Below, piece by piece: positions 37,257-45,593 of a stretch of 64,000 nt of DNA; the first letter of the stretch is position 1; each line of letters starts with the position of its first letter. This DNA is from Psychroflexus halocasei (GTDB lineage Bacteria; Bacteroidota; Bacteroidia; Flavobacteriales; Flavobacteriaceae). The notes beneath the pieces are model-generated. The model worked only from the letters and a program-made list of their open reading frames with translations. It ran no database searches and was not told where the DNA came from. The translations under genes were made by a program, and so were the position numbers. Location of the stretch: the NCBI RefSeq assembly GCF_900107595.1, contig NZ_FNQF01000009.1:1-64000 (forward strand), in the 5' to 3' direction.

Positions 37257-38474
37257 ATGAAATTTTTAAAACTCGCTTTTAGTATATTAATTTTATTTTT
37301 TTTGATGTCTTGTCAAGAATCAAAAAAACAAGAAAAGATTGATTTGTCAGAATTATCTTGGGATGAAATTATTGAACAAGGCAAGTCTCAAGAGATCAAT
37401 ATGATGATGTGGAAAGGCGACCCAAAAATCAATGCTTATATGCAAGATGTTGTGAAACCTTTAGTGAAAGAAAAATACAATGTCAAACTCAATATAATCA
37501 GTGGTCAAGGTAATGTTTTGGTGCAAAGTTTAATGAACGAAATTCAGGCGAATGTGAGTCAAAGTGAACTTGATATGCTCTGGATTAACGGCGAAACTTT
37601 TTATCAATTACGACAGATTGATGCTTTGTTTGGCCCATGGACTGAAAAACTTCCGAATGCAAAATATATCGATTTTGAGAATCCTTTCATAGGTAAAGAT
37701 TTTCAGCAAGAGATAAATGGTTATGAAATGCCTTGGGGAAATGTTCAAATGACTTTAATCTATAATTCTGATAAAGTTCAAAACCTACCACAATCACGAG
37801 AAGAATTATTTGATTTTGTTAAAGAAAACCCAGGTAAATTAACTTTCGATAATCATTTTACGGGTTTAACTTTTATGAAAAGTTTACTGATTGATATTGC
37901 TGGAAGGAAAACACTTTCTGGTGAATTTGATGAAGAAAAATACATGAAGTACAGCGCAGAATTATTTTCTTATCTCAAAAAAATAAAACCTTATTTATGG
38001 CGAAAAGGCAAAGTTTTTCCTGAAGATGTGGCGCAAATACATCAACTTTTTGCCGCTGGTGAATTATGGTTTACAATGAGTAATAATGACGCAGAAGTGG
38101 ATAATAAAATTAGCGAAGGTCTCTTTTCAAAAAATTCGCGGGCTTATGTTCCCGAATTCGGAAGTATCCAGAACTCTCACTATCTCGGGATTCCTGAAAA
38201 ATCTGCTTATAAATTATCAGCGATGCTGGTAATTAATGAAATGATTTCGCCTGAATTACAGTTTCAAAAAATGCGACCAGAAGTTTGGGGAGACGGAAGT
38301 GTTCTTGATTTTAAAAAGTTGCCTATAGAGATTCAAAAGAAATGGAATTCTTCAAAAAAAAGACAATATGCGCCATCAAGAGTTGAAATTCAGAAAAATG
38401 CTTTGCAAGAATTGGCACCAGAATATATGATAAGATTGGCGGATGATTTTCAAGAAAAAATACTTCAAGAGTGA
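37257..38474 (+). CDS. YnjB-like ABC transporter substrate-binding lipoprotein
   Basis: A 405-residue lipoprotein (lipobox LMSC, C19). Body motifs MMWKGDPKINAYM, MLWINGETFYQLR and EMPWGNVQMTLIYN match my memory of COG4134/YnjB, the periplasmic part of the uncharacterised E. coli YnjBCD transporter. The family is distantly related to Fe3+, thiamine and polyamine binders. Its substrate is unknown. The TGA stop overlaps the GTG start of the first permease (GTGA), showing translational coupling. Confidence 0.82.
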   Translation: MKFLKLAFSILILFFLMSCQESKKQEKIDLSELSWDEIIEQGKSQEINMMMWKGDPKINAYMQDVVKPLVKEKYNVKLNIISGQGNVLVQSLMNEIQANVSQSELDMLWINGETFYQLRQIDALFGPWTEKLPNAKYIDFENPFIGKDFQQEINGYEMPWGNVQMTLIYNSDKVQNLPQSREELFDFVKENPGKLTFDNHFTGLTFMKSLLIDIAGRKTLSGEFDEEKYMKYSAELFSYLKKIKPYLWRKGKVFPEDVAQIHQLFAAGELWFTMSNNDAEVDNKISEGLFSKNSRAYVPEFGSIQNSHYLGIPEKSAYKLSAMLVINEMISPELQFQKMRPEVWGDGSVLDFKKLPIEIQKKWNSSKKRQYAPSRVEIQKNALQELAPEYMIRLADDFQEKILQE

Positions 38475-39340
38475 ATCTAAAATTTACATACACAAAACTT
38501 CTCAGAGTCATTTTCTTGATGTTGATCCTCTTGCCAACTTTGGCAGGTTTTACTTATGCTTTGCTTTATAGTTTTGGCCTAACGGGTTTGCTTAGTGAAG
38601 GTTTCACCTTAAAGCATTGGACTGAAACTTTATCTGATTTCTATGCTTGGAAGTCCATTGGTTTTAGTTTAATGATTGCCATGATCAGTGTGTTTATCAG
38701 TTTTTGGATATCACTTTTTTTGGTTTTAAAACTCACAAAAGATTTTCAAAAGAAATGGTTTCACCGTCTAATTTTCGTGCCTTTGTGTTTCCCAGCAACC
38801 GTGATGGCCTTATATGTGCTACAAACTTTTTCTAAATCAGGTTTTTTTTCAAGAATAAGTTATCAATTGGGTTTTATTGATCAAATAGAAAGTTTTCCTG
38901 AATTAACAAATGATGCTTACGGTATCGGGATTATGCTGACTTCAGTTTTGATGGTTTTTCCTTTTTTTACAATTTATATCAAAAATATTTTTGATGCCGA
39001 AAAACTAAATGAATATCAGCAGTTGTCACAAAGTTTAGGAGCTTCATCTCTACAAACGTTCTGGAAAATTTCATTACCAATTTTATGGCGAAAATCTAAA
39101 CTGACTTTGATGCTTTACATCATTTTTGTGATGGGAAGTTATGAGGTGCCTTTACTTTTAGGTCGACAAAATCCGCAGATGATAACACCACGAATTGTTG
39201 ATAAAGCACAGCGCTTTAATCTTCAAGATATTCCTCAGGCTTATGCCATGGCACTAATGTATTTAGGTGTTGTTTTAATTTTAATTCTAGTGACTTCAGC
39301 TTCTTTTGTTCAATTTTTTAAAAGAAAATCTGATGCTTAA
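38471..39340 (+). CDS. ABC transporter permease, N-terminal half of a YnjC-like pair
   Basis: A 289-residue inner-membrane permease with six or seven helices and the BPD_transp_1 loop signature (SLGASSLQTFWKISLPILW, about 187-205). It starts with GTG at 38471, overlapping the YnjB-like stop. In E. coli YnjC is one fused protein of about 500 residues with two permease domains; here they are separate genes. It is expected to pair with the next permease as a heterodimer. Confidence 0.88.
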   Translation: MNLKFTYTKLLRVIFLMLILLPTLAGFTYALLYSFGLTGLLSEGFTLKHWTETLSDFYAWKSIGFSLMIAMISVFISFWISLFLVLKLTKDFQKKWFHRLIFVPLCFPATVMALYVLQTFSKSGFFSRISYQLGFIDQIESFPELTNDAYGIGIMLTSVLMVFPFFTIYIKNIFDAEKLNEYQQLSQSLGASSLQTFWKISLPILWRKSKLTLMLYIIFVMGSYEVPLLLGRQNPQMITPRIVDKAQRFNLQDIPQAYAMALMYLGVVLILILVTSASFVQFFKRKSDA

Positions 39341-40109
39341 AAGAACTATACATCTCGTTTTAATCACCCTAATTTTATTACCTATCTTGGTTTTAATGAT
39401 GTTGTCATTTGGTGAGCAATGGATTTTTCCTGATGTTTTCCCTCAAAATTTCAACACCAAAACTTGGCTGAAATTGTTTTCATCAGATTCTGAAATAAGT
39501 AAAAGTTTAGGCTTATCGGTTCTGATATCTTTAAGTGTTGCTTTTTTATCAACCTTAATGGCTTTTGTTTTTTCTAAAGTGATTTCGACCTCAAAATATA
39601 AAAATCAATACATCAAACTTGCTTATTTACCATATATATTATCACCAGTTGTTTTGGGCGTTTTATGGCATTATTTTGCTGTGGTTTTAAAACTAAATGC
39701 AAGCTTTTTTGGTGTTGTTTTAGCACAATTTCTCATTTGTTTTCCTTTTGGTTTTATCATATTATCGAGTTTCTGGTCTCGTCATATTTATGATATTCAA
39801 AATTTGAGTTTCACTTTAGGCGCTTCAACATATTTTAGTTTTAAAAGAATTATTTTTCCCTTAGCAAAACCTATTTTAGGTTTATGTTTCTTTCAATGTT
39901 TTCTGATTTCGTGGTTTGATTATGGTTTAACACAATTAATCGGTGGCGGACAAATCAAAACACTAACTTTATCGGTGTTTAATTTTATCAAAGAGGCTAA
40001 TATTTTCTTGGCAGCTATAGCAAGTTTACTTCTCTTGTTTCCTCCGTTATTGCTTTTGTTTTTTAATAAAAAAATTAAGTTTAAAAGAAGTTTGATTAAC
40101 ACTCATTAA
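39333..40109 (+). CDS. ABC transporter permease, second half of a YnjC-like pair
   Basis: About 258 residues with six helices and the EAA-like loop FTLGASTYFSFKRIIFPLAKP. The frame opens at a TTG (39306), but the ATG at 39333 leaves a normal N-terminus (MLKRTIHLVLITLILLPILVL) and an eight-base overlap with the upstream permease. Its last residues lie one base before the ATPase start. Heterodimeric partner of the permease at 38471. Confidence 0.88.
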   Translation: MLKRTIHLVLITLILLPILVLMMLSFGEQWIFPDVFPQNFNTKTWLKLFSSDSEISKSLGLSVLISLSVAFLSTLMAFVFSKVISTSKYKNQYIKLAYLPYILSPVVLGVLWHYFAVVLKLNASFFGVVLAQFLICFPFGFIILSSFWSRHIYDIQNLSFTLGASTYFSFKRIIFPLAKPILGLCFFQCFLISWFDYGLTQLIGGGQIKTLTLSVFNFIKEANIFLAAIASLLLLFPPLLLLFFNKKIKFKRSLINTH

Positions 40110-40110
40110 A

Positions 40111-40839
40111 ATGCGATTAGAACTTAAAAATATATCTAAAAGCTTTCAGCAAAAACCTGTTTTATCTTCAGTTAATTTACAATTAAATGAAAATCAGGTC
40201 ATCAGTGTTTTAGGAAAATCTGGAAGTGGAAAAACGAGTTTATTAAAAATCATAGCCGGACTTGAAAAACCTGATTCTGGTGATGTTTTTCTAAATCAAA
40301 AATCCATTTTAAATAAGAAGGTTAATCAACGACAAATTGTTTATCTCTTTCAGGAAGCTTTACTTTTTCCACATTTAAATGTGTTCGACAATATCGCTTT
40401 TGGGTTACAAGCGCAAAAAGTTGAAGCAACAGAAATAGAAAGTCGCGTTAAAGCTATTTTAAAAGAAATTGCATTGTCAGATCATTCTTCTAAATTCCCG
40501 CTTCAATTATCAGGCGGCGAAAAACAGCGCGTTGCATTTGCGAGAGCCATCATCATCGAACCTCAAGTTTTATTGCTCGATGAACCTTTTGGCGCATTGG
40601 ATGTGGAGACTCGCGAAAATATGCAAAAGCTGTTTTTAAAACTGATCAAACAATATGGAATTTCAGCTTTATTTGTTACCCACGATTTAAAAGAAGCTCT
40701 GATGATTGGTGATCAAATTGCTAAAATTGATCATGGCCATTTGAGAACATATCAAAATAAAAAAGATTTTATTCAAGATGAAAAATCTGGAGTAAAAGAA
40801 GAAATTGATTTTTGGACGAAAATCCAAGAATTTGAATAG
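40111..40839 (+). CDS. ABC transporter ATP-binding protein, YnjD-like
   Basis: A 242-residue ABC ATPase with Walker A GKSGSGKTS, Q-loop LFQEALLFPH, signature LSGGEKQRVAFARA, Walker B VLLLDEPFGALD and the His switch VTHD. There is no long C-terminal regulatory domain, unlike PotA/FbpC, consistent with the short YnjD type. It powers the two permeases directly upstream. Confidence 0.9.
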   Translation: MRLELKNISKSFQQKPVLSSVNLQLNENQVISVLGKSGSGKTSLLKIIAGLEKPDSGDVFLNQKSILNKKVNQRQIVYLFQEALLFPHLNVFDNIAFGLQAQKVEATEIESRVKAILKEIALSDHSSKFPLQLSGGEKQRVAFARAIIIEPQVLLLDEPFGALDVETRENMQKLFLKLIKQYGISALFVTHDLKEALMIGDQIAKIDHGHLRTYQNKKDFIQDEKSGVKEEIDFWTKIQEFE

Positions 40840-40846
40840 TTGAAAA

Positions 40847-41797
40847 ATGAAGAAAGATTTTAATCACGTTGAATCGCTTTATTGGGTTTTCACACAACTT
40901 TGTAATGACGATTGTGACCATTGTTATAACGATTCAAGTCCTTTTGGGGCGAGAATTTCAAAAGAAGATTGTTTTGCAATTATCGAGAATATGCCTGATC
41001 GCGTTGATCGTTTGATCTTGAGCGGTGGCGAACCTTTATCTGAGATTAAACTACTTTATGCTATTTTAGATAAAATTCAAGAAAAATACGGAGACGAAAC
41101 ACAAGTGATGCTTCAAACAAACGGAGACTTGTTGAACAAAGAGAAACTTGAAATTTTAATCGAAAAAGGTGTCAGACGTTTTGATATCGCAAGTATTGAT
41201 CGCTACCACAAAAAAGCAGGAAGTCGTCTAGCTGAATTAGGTGAAATTTTTGAGAGTTGCGGCGTGAATGGCACAGAAAAAGATCCTTTGATTGAAGGCG
41301 GACATTATTTAGCCGAAAACCCTTTGAGCTGGGGTTACTGGGGTGCAACTGAAGAAATGTGGCTCGGCGGAAATTGGGCGAGAGGCAAAGCCGTTAAAAA
41401 TGATATTTATAAAAAGGATCCAGATCATAATTTCTGTAATATTTTATCAGGCGCCAGAAACTTTTTAGGCGGTTATGATGATATTCCTAATGAATTTAGC
41501 ATTCAGTTATGGCGCATTAATCCATGTTGTCCAGGCACACATTTTCCGATGGGCGATGCAAGAAAAGAAAAAGTTGTCGATGTTTTGGAGCGCGCTTCAA
41601 AAAACTTGGTTTTCAGAATGCTTAACGAAGGAAAGCCATTAAAAATGGGAGAACATCTCGGTGTTTCTCAAGAAGAATCTAAAGCCAAAAATGCTGATTT
41701 GAAAAACATCTGTTTGTATTGCGATGAATTTATGAAATGTCATAAAGATGAAATTTTTGATAAAAATGGCGTGATGGCAACTGATGCTATTTCATAA
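40847..41797 (+). CDS. radical SAM protein with extra C-terminal cysteines
   Basis: A 316-residue radical SAM enzyme. The CX3CX2C loop is at C19, C23, C26 (QLCNDDCDHCY), followed by SGGEP at 59-63. Additional cysteines occur at 138, 197, 227/228 (INPCCPG) and C289-x2-C292-x5-C298, which could hold an auxiliary iron-sulfur cluster in a shortened SPASM/Twitch-like region. The C19 loop implies use of S-adenosylmethionine to start a radical reaction. Unlike ArsS of arsenosugar synthesis, no such motifs are recognisable, so the substrate is unknown. It starts eight bases after the ATPase and 18 bases before the rhodanese. Confidence 0.85.
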   Translation: MKKDFNHVESLYWVFTQLCNDDCDHCYNDSSPFGARISKEDCFAIIENMPDRVDRLILSGGEPLSEIKLLYAILDKIQEKYGDETQVMLQTNGDLLNKEKLEILIEKGVRRFDIASIDRYHKKAGSRLAELGEIFESCGVNGTEKDPLIEGGHYLAENPLSWGYWGATEEMWLGGNWARGKAVKNDIYKKDPDHNFCNILSGARNFLGGYDDIPNEFSIQLWRINPCCPGTHFPMGDARKEKVVDVLERASKNLVFRMLNEGKPLKMGEHLGVSQEESKAKNADLKNICLYCDEFMKCHKDEIFDKNGVMATDAIS

Positions 41798-41815
41798 CTG
41801 ATTAAAGCTTGTGAA

Positions 41816-42268
41816 ATGTCACTATCCCATAAAGAAATTATTCAAGAGTTACTAACGAAGAAAAATACGGGTGAAATTCCTTATATTTCTGTTGAAGATT
41901 TATATCGACAAAAACATAATGATTTTCTTGTTTTTGACACACGTGAAGAGGCTGAATATAATGTGAGCCATTTGCCAAATGCAATTCATATTGGTTATGA
42001 AAATTTTGACTTAAAAAGTTTTCAAAATCAGTATTCAAAATATTCACAAATCATTCTGTATTGCTCTTTAGGTGTACGCTCAGAACGCATAGGCATTCAA
42101 CTTCAGAAAGCAGGATTTCAATCTGTCAACAATTTATATGGCGGGATATTTCATTGGGCTGACTTTGATTATCCACTTTTTGATTCTTCAAATGAAATCA
42201 CCGGGAAAGTTCATGTTTATAGTTTAAAATGGGAAAAATATCTTTTTAAAGCCAAAGCTGTTTTATGA
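41816..42268 (+). CDS. rhodanese-domain sulfurtransferase
   Basis: A 150-residue single-domain rhodanese. DTREEAEYNVSHLPNAIHI is the entry motif and the active-site loop is C83-SLGVRSE, a persulfide-carrying cysteine. A 30-residue C-terminal tail follows. E. coli ynjBCD is also followed by a rhodanese gene (ynjE), so this pairing is conserved across phyla. It probably delivers sulfane sulfur to a product of the cluster. It overlaps the next gene by four bases. Confidence 0.88.
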   Translation: MSLSHKEIIQELLTKKNTGEIPYISVEDLYRQKHNDFLVFDTREEAEYNVSHLPNAIHIGYENFDLKSFQNQYSKYSQIILYCSLGVRSERIGIQLQKAGFQSVNNLYGGIFHWADFDYPLFDSSNEITGKVHVYSLKWEKYLFKAKAVL

Positions 42269-42882
42269 GTAAGGAAAAAAAACTCTTATTGATTTTTGCA
42301 CGACATCCTGAATTAGGAAAATGCAAAACAAGATTAGCTAAAAGCGTTGGCGAACATGCGGCTCTGGAAGTTTATAAATATCTGCTGAAAAACACTGCCG
42401 AGATCACTCAAAAAATCAATGTTAAAAGACAAGTTTGGTATGCAGATCAGATTCATAAAAATGACATTTGGGATGATGGTTTATTTGAAAAAAGAGAGCA
42501 AATTCAAGGTGATTTAGGTGAAAAAATGCAGCATGCTTTTGAAACTGCTTTTCATGAAAATGCTGAGAAGGTTGTGATTGTTGGGACTGATATTCAAGAT
42601 TTAAACGAAAAAGTGATTAATCAAGCTTTTAAAAAACTTGATACAAATGATGTGGTGATTGGTCCTGCTTCAGATGGTGGTTATTATTTATTAGGAATGG
42701 AAAGTTTGAATCCTGAAGTTTTCCAGCTTAAAGAATGGAGCACATCACAAGTTTTTAATCAGACAATTGATGCGCTCAAGGACAAAAAAATAAGTATTTT
42801 AGAGCAGAAAAATGATGTTGATTATCTAGATGATATTAAAGGAAACACAGAATTAGAAAACATTATAAAAAAGTACAAATGA
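42265..42882 (+). CDS. DUF2064/TIGR04282-family glycosyltransferase-like protein
   Basis: A 205-residue GT-A-like protein with full family signatures: LIFARHPELGKCKTRLAK at the N-terminus (nucleotide-sugar loop), KVVIVGTDIQDLN, then VIGPASDGGYYLLGM, and DVDYLDDI near the end. NCBI calls the family arsenosugar biosynthesis glycosyltransferase because of its usual neighbours; the reaction itself is not established for this context. It overlaps the rhodanese by four bases and the PNP gene by four bases. A divergent paralogue opens the same cluster at 33550. Confidence 0.85.
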   Translation: MSKEKKLLLIFARHPELGKCKTRLAKSVGEHAALEVYKYLLKNTAEITQKINVKRQVWYADQIHKNDIWDDGLFEKREQIQGDLGEKMQHAFETAFHENAEKVVIVGTDIQDLNEKVINQAFKKLDTNDVVIGPASDGGYYLLGMESLNPEVFQLKEWSTSQVFNQTIDALKDKKISILEQKNDVDYLDDIKGNTELENIIKKYK

Positions 42883-43694
42883 CATATATAGAACAAACAG
42901 TTGACTATTTAAGAGAGAGAGGTTTTGAGTCACCTGAGATTGGAATTATTTTAGGAACAGGATTAGGGAAGTTACCTGATGAAGTTGAGATTTTAGCGGA
43001 AGTCAGTTATAATCATATTCCGCATTTTCCGACAGCAACAGTTGAGTTTCATAAGGGCAAACTGATTTATGGAAATCTTGAAGGTAAGAAAGTTGTGATT
43101 ATGCAAGGTCGCTTTCACCTTTATGAAGGCTATGATTTTCTTGATGTGACTTATCCAGTTCGAATAATGAATCGATTAGGAATCAAAAAATTATTAGTGT
43201 CGAATGCTGCTGGCGCGATTAATCTAGATTTCAAAAAAGGCGATATCATGCTGATTGATGATCACATTAATTTATTGGGCGGCTCACCTTTAGCTTTTAA
43301 AGGTGTTTCAAAAACTGGTGATCGTTTTGTAGATATGAGTTGTCCTTACGACAAAAAAATGAGCGAAAAAATTGAGGCGATAGCCAAACGTAATGACATC
43401 GCGTTACACAAAGGTATTTATGCTTCAGTAAAAGGACCTCAACTTGAAACAAGAGCTGAATATCGTTATTTGAAAATTATTGGAGCCGATGCTGTTGGGA
43501 TGAGTACAGTTCCAGAAATTATTGTGGCAAACCACCTGAAGCTTCCTGTTGTTGCTGTTTCTGTGTTAACTGACGAATGTGATCCTGATGATTTACAAGA
43601 AGTTGATGTGCAGTCTATTTTAGACATGTCAGCTAAAGCTGAACCTAAAATGATTAAGCTGTTTAAAGAATTAATTGCTGATTTAGAAGTTTAA
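42879..43694 (+). CDS. purine nucleoside phosphorylase
   Basis: A 271-residue trimeric-type PNP (PNP/MTAP family): ILGTGLG phosphate loop, QGRFHLYEGY, LLVSNAAGAIN, YASVKGPQLETRAEYR and the C-terminal VSVLTDECDPDD. It cleaves purine nucleosides with phosphate to base and ribose-1-phosphate. In its cluster it might act on a nucleoside or adenosyl derivative made by the radical SAM enzyme, or simply on an imported nucleoside. It is the last gene of the tight run and is followed by a terminator. Confidence 0.93.
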   Translation: MTYIEQTVDYLRERGFESPEIGIILGTGLGKLPDEVEILAEVSYNHIPHFPTATVEFHKGKLIYGNLEGKKVVIMQGRFHLYEGYDFLDVTYPVRIMNRLGIKKLLVSNAAGAINLDFKKGDIMLIDDHINLLGGSPLAFKGVSKTGDRFVDMSCPYDKKMSEKIEAIAKRNDIALHKGIYASVKGPQLETRAEYRYLKIIGADAVGMSTVPEIIVANHLKLPVVAVSVLTDECDPDDLQEVDVQSILDMSAKAEPKMIKLFKELIADLEV

Positions 43695-43722
43695 AAATTA
43701 ATATTTTAATAAGAATTTAATT

Positions 43723-43755
43723 AAAAAGCATAGTTTTGAAAACTATGCTTTTTTT
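43723..43755 (+). terminator. terminator after the PNP gene
   Basis: AAGCATAGTTTT and AAAACTATGCTT form a hairpin followed by a T run. It ends directly at the GTG start of the next gene, so read-through might feed that gene. Confidence 0.8.
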
Positions 43756-44847
43756 GTGATTGTGAGAATTTTATTTGTATTTATTTTATTTTTAGGCTTC
43801 GGTGTGACGCAAGCGCAAAGTCAAATTGATGGTTTTCATGTGTCTTATCTTTTCGGGAAAGTGATTATGCATAAACCAGAAATGTCACACCTCGTTCAAG
43901 GACCAACGCATGGTTTTTCTTTGTCTTATGATCACTTTTTAACTGGTGAAAAAGAATGGCATCAACTTTACAATTATCCAAGTTTTGGTGTGAGCTTTGT
44001 TTATCAAAACATGGGAGCAACGCAGTTAGGGAATGTTTATAGTCTTCATCCACATTATAAATTCTATTTTCTTAAGCGTCGACTGAATTTGAAGTTTGGT
44101 TTAGGTTTGGGATACATTACAAACCCTTTTGATAAAATTGATAATCCTAAAAATGTGGCTTACGGATCAAAACTAACAGCTAGTGTTTTATTTGAATTAT
44201 CTTACCAATCTCAGCGATTGTTTAATCTACCATTAAGATTTCAAGCTGGATTATTTTTGATGCACTACTCAAACGGGAAAATGCAATCACCAAATACAGG
44301 TACAAATAATTATGGTCTTTCTGCCGGTTTGACTTATGATGTTTCTGAAGACGTAAATTTTAAGGAGAAAGAAATCACAGAAACTCCAATCAAGCCAATG
44401 AATTACCAATTTATATTTGCTTCAGGGTTTAATGATTTAGGATTATTACAATCAAAAAAATATCCTTTCTTTACATTCACAACTTTGGCTGAAAAGCCTT
44501 TAACTCATAAAAATGCAATACAACTTGGCGCTGATTTATTTTTGAGCCAAGCTGCAAAAGAACATAACGTTTATAAAGAAGCCGCTTTCCCAAATGATGG
44601 TATTTCTGCGGATGATGATTACAAAAGAATCGGACTTTTTGGAGGACATCGTTTTTATATGGGAAAACTTAATGTGGCCACTCAAATCGGTTACTATATA
44701 TATTACCCTGTTGATTATTTAAAGAGAGTTTATACCAGAATTGGTCTACAATATGATATTTCAAAACACTTTTTTGGTTCTTTATTATTGAAAACACATT
44801 TTGCAAAAGCAGAATCAATTGAATTTGGAATCGGATTTAAATTATGA
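43756..44847 (+). CDS. PagL-like acyloxyacyl hydrolase family outer membrane protein
   Basis: A 363-residue exported protein, with signal peptide MIVRILFVFILFLGFGVTQAQ starting at a GTG (43756; another GTG at 43762). Alternating aromatic strands form a barrel, and MHYSNGKMQSPNTGTNNYG carries the His-x-Ser pair of the lipid A 3-O-deacylase (PagL) active site. It is about twice the length of Pseudomonas PagL, as in the Bacteroidota acyloxyacyl hydrolase family. The activity is not proven. It overlaps the following lipoprotein gene by four bases. Confidence 0.75.
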   Translation: MIVRILFVFILFLGFGVTQAQSQIDGFHVSYLFGKVIMHKPEMSHLVQGPTHGFSLSYDHFLTGEKEWHQLYNYPSFGVSFVYQNMGATQLGNVYSLHPHYKFYFLKRRLNLKFGLGLGYITNPFDKIDNPKNVAYGSKLTASVLFELSYQSQRLFNLPLRFQAGLFLMHYSNGKMQSPNTGTNNYGLSAGLTYDVSEDVNFKEKEITETPIKPMNYQFIFASGFNDLGLLQSKKYPFFTFTTLAEKPLTHKNAIQLGADLFLSQAAKEHNVYKEAAFPNDGISADDDYKRIGLFGGHRFYMGKLNVATQIGYYIYYPVDYLKRVYTRIGLQYDISKHFFGSLLLKTHFAKAESIEFGIGFKL

Positions 44848-45593
44848 GAAACATTTTTTTTTACATATTTATAATCACATTATTTTCTTGCGATATTGAA
44901 GACGCCAAAGATTGCTTGCGTTCACATTCTGAAAAGGAAACCTATGAACAAACCATCATCGCTATTGAAGAAGTGATTGTACGCAGAGATATTCAACTTT
45001 CTGTGAAACAATCAACTGAAAATAAATTGGAAATCATCACCGATCAAAAGTCTTTTGAAAATTTAAATATTGAGTTTAATAATCAAACTTTAGAATTAAG
45101 TTTGGACAATGTTTGTCCTTTTGGAAATTCAGAACCTTTTGCCGAAATTGTTTTGCATGTGACTGATATTCGACAAATCCGAAATTCAAGTCAGTACACA
45201 ATACAAAGTCTTGGGCAGCTCAATTTTCCTTTTTTAAGATTGATATCTGAGAGTTATAATGACAATGATGCTTTAAATTCTGGCGATTTTAAAATGGATA
45301 TTGATGTAAATAATTTTGGGATCGTCAGTTCAGGTATTTCAGATTTCTACATCACAGGAAAAACCAATAAAATGTCACTCGGTTTTTATGATGGTTCTGG
45401 TGCCTTTTATGGAGAAAATCTTCAGGCACAAGAAGTTGATATATTTTACCGATCGAGCAGAAATTCACAACTTAACGTACAGCAAAAAGCTGTTGGTGAA
45501 ATTCGCTCGACAGGTTCAATATATTTTCAGCAAACGCCTAACAATTTAGCGATTGAATGTTTTTATACAGGATGTTGGTTTGTGACAGATTAG
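44844..45593 (+). CDS. DUF2807 (GIN-domain) lipoprotein
   Basis: A 249-residue lipoprotein (lipobox LFSC, C16) with repetitive beta-strand content typical of DUF2807, the putative auto-transporter adhesin head domain (IVLHVTDIRQIRNSSQY, then GDFKMDIDVNNFGIVSSGISDFYITGK). The function of such proteins is unknown. It ends convergently with greA and overlaps it by four bases. Confidence 0.75.
   Translation: MRNIFFYIFIITLFSCDIEDAKDCLRSHSEKETYEQTIIAIEEVIVRRDIQLSVKQSTENKLEIITDQKSFENLNIEFNNQTLELSLDNVCPFGNSEPFAEIVLHVTDIRQIRNSSQYTIQSLGQLNFPFLRLISESYNDNDALNSGDFKMDIDVNNFGIVSSGISDFYITGKTNKMSLGFYDGSGAFYGENLQAQEVDIFYRSSRNSQLNVQQKAVGEIRSTGSIYFQQTPNNLAIECFYTGCWFVTD

Noticed and set aside
37257-40839. Thiamine (ThiBPQ) or ferric iron (FbpABC) transporter
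   Set aside because: The binding protein motifs and the neighbouring rhodanese fit YnjBCD better, and no thiamine riboswitch or iron-box sequence was seen upstream.
33550-43694. Calling the cluster an arsenosugar biosynthesis locus
   Set aside because: Only the DUF2064 family label points to arsenic. No ArsM, no recognisable ArsS and no arsenic resistance genes are in the cluster, and the ArsC-like gene at 46-423 is 33 kb away beside oxidase-assembly genes.
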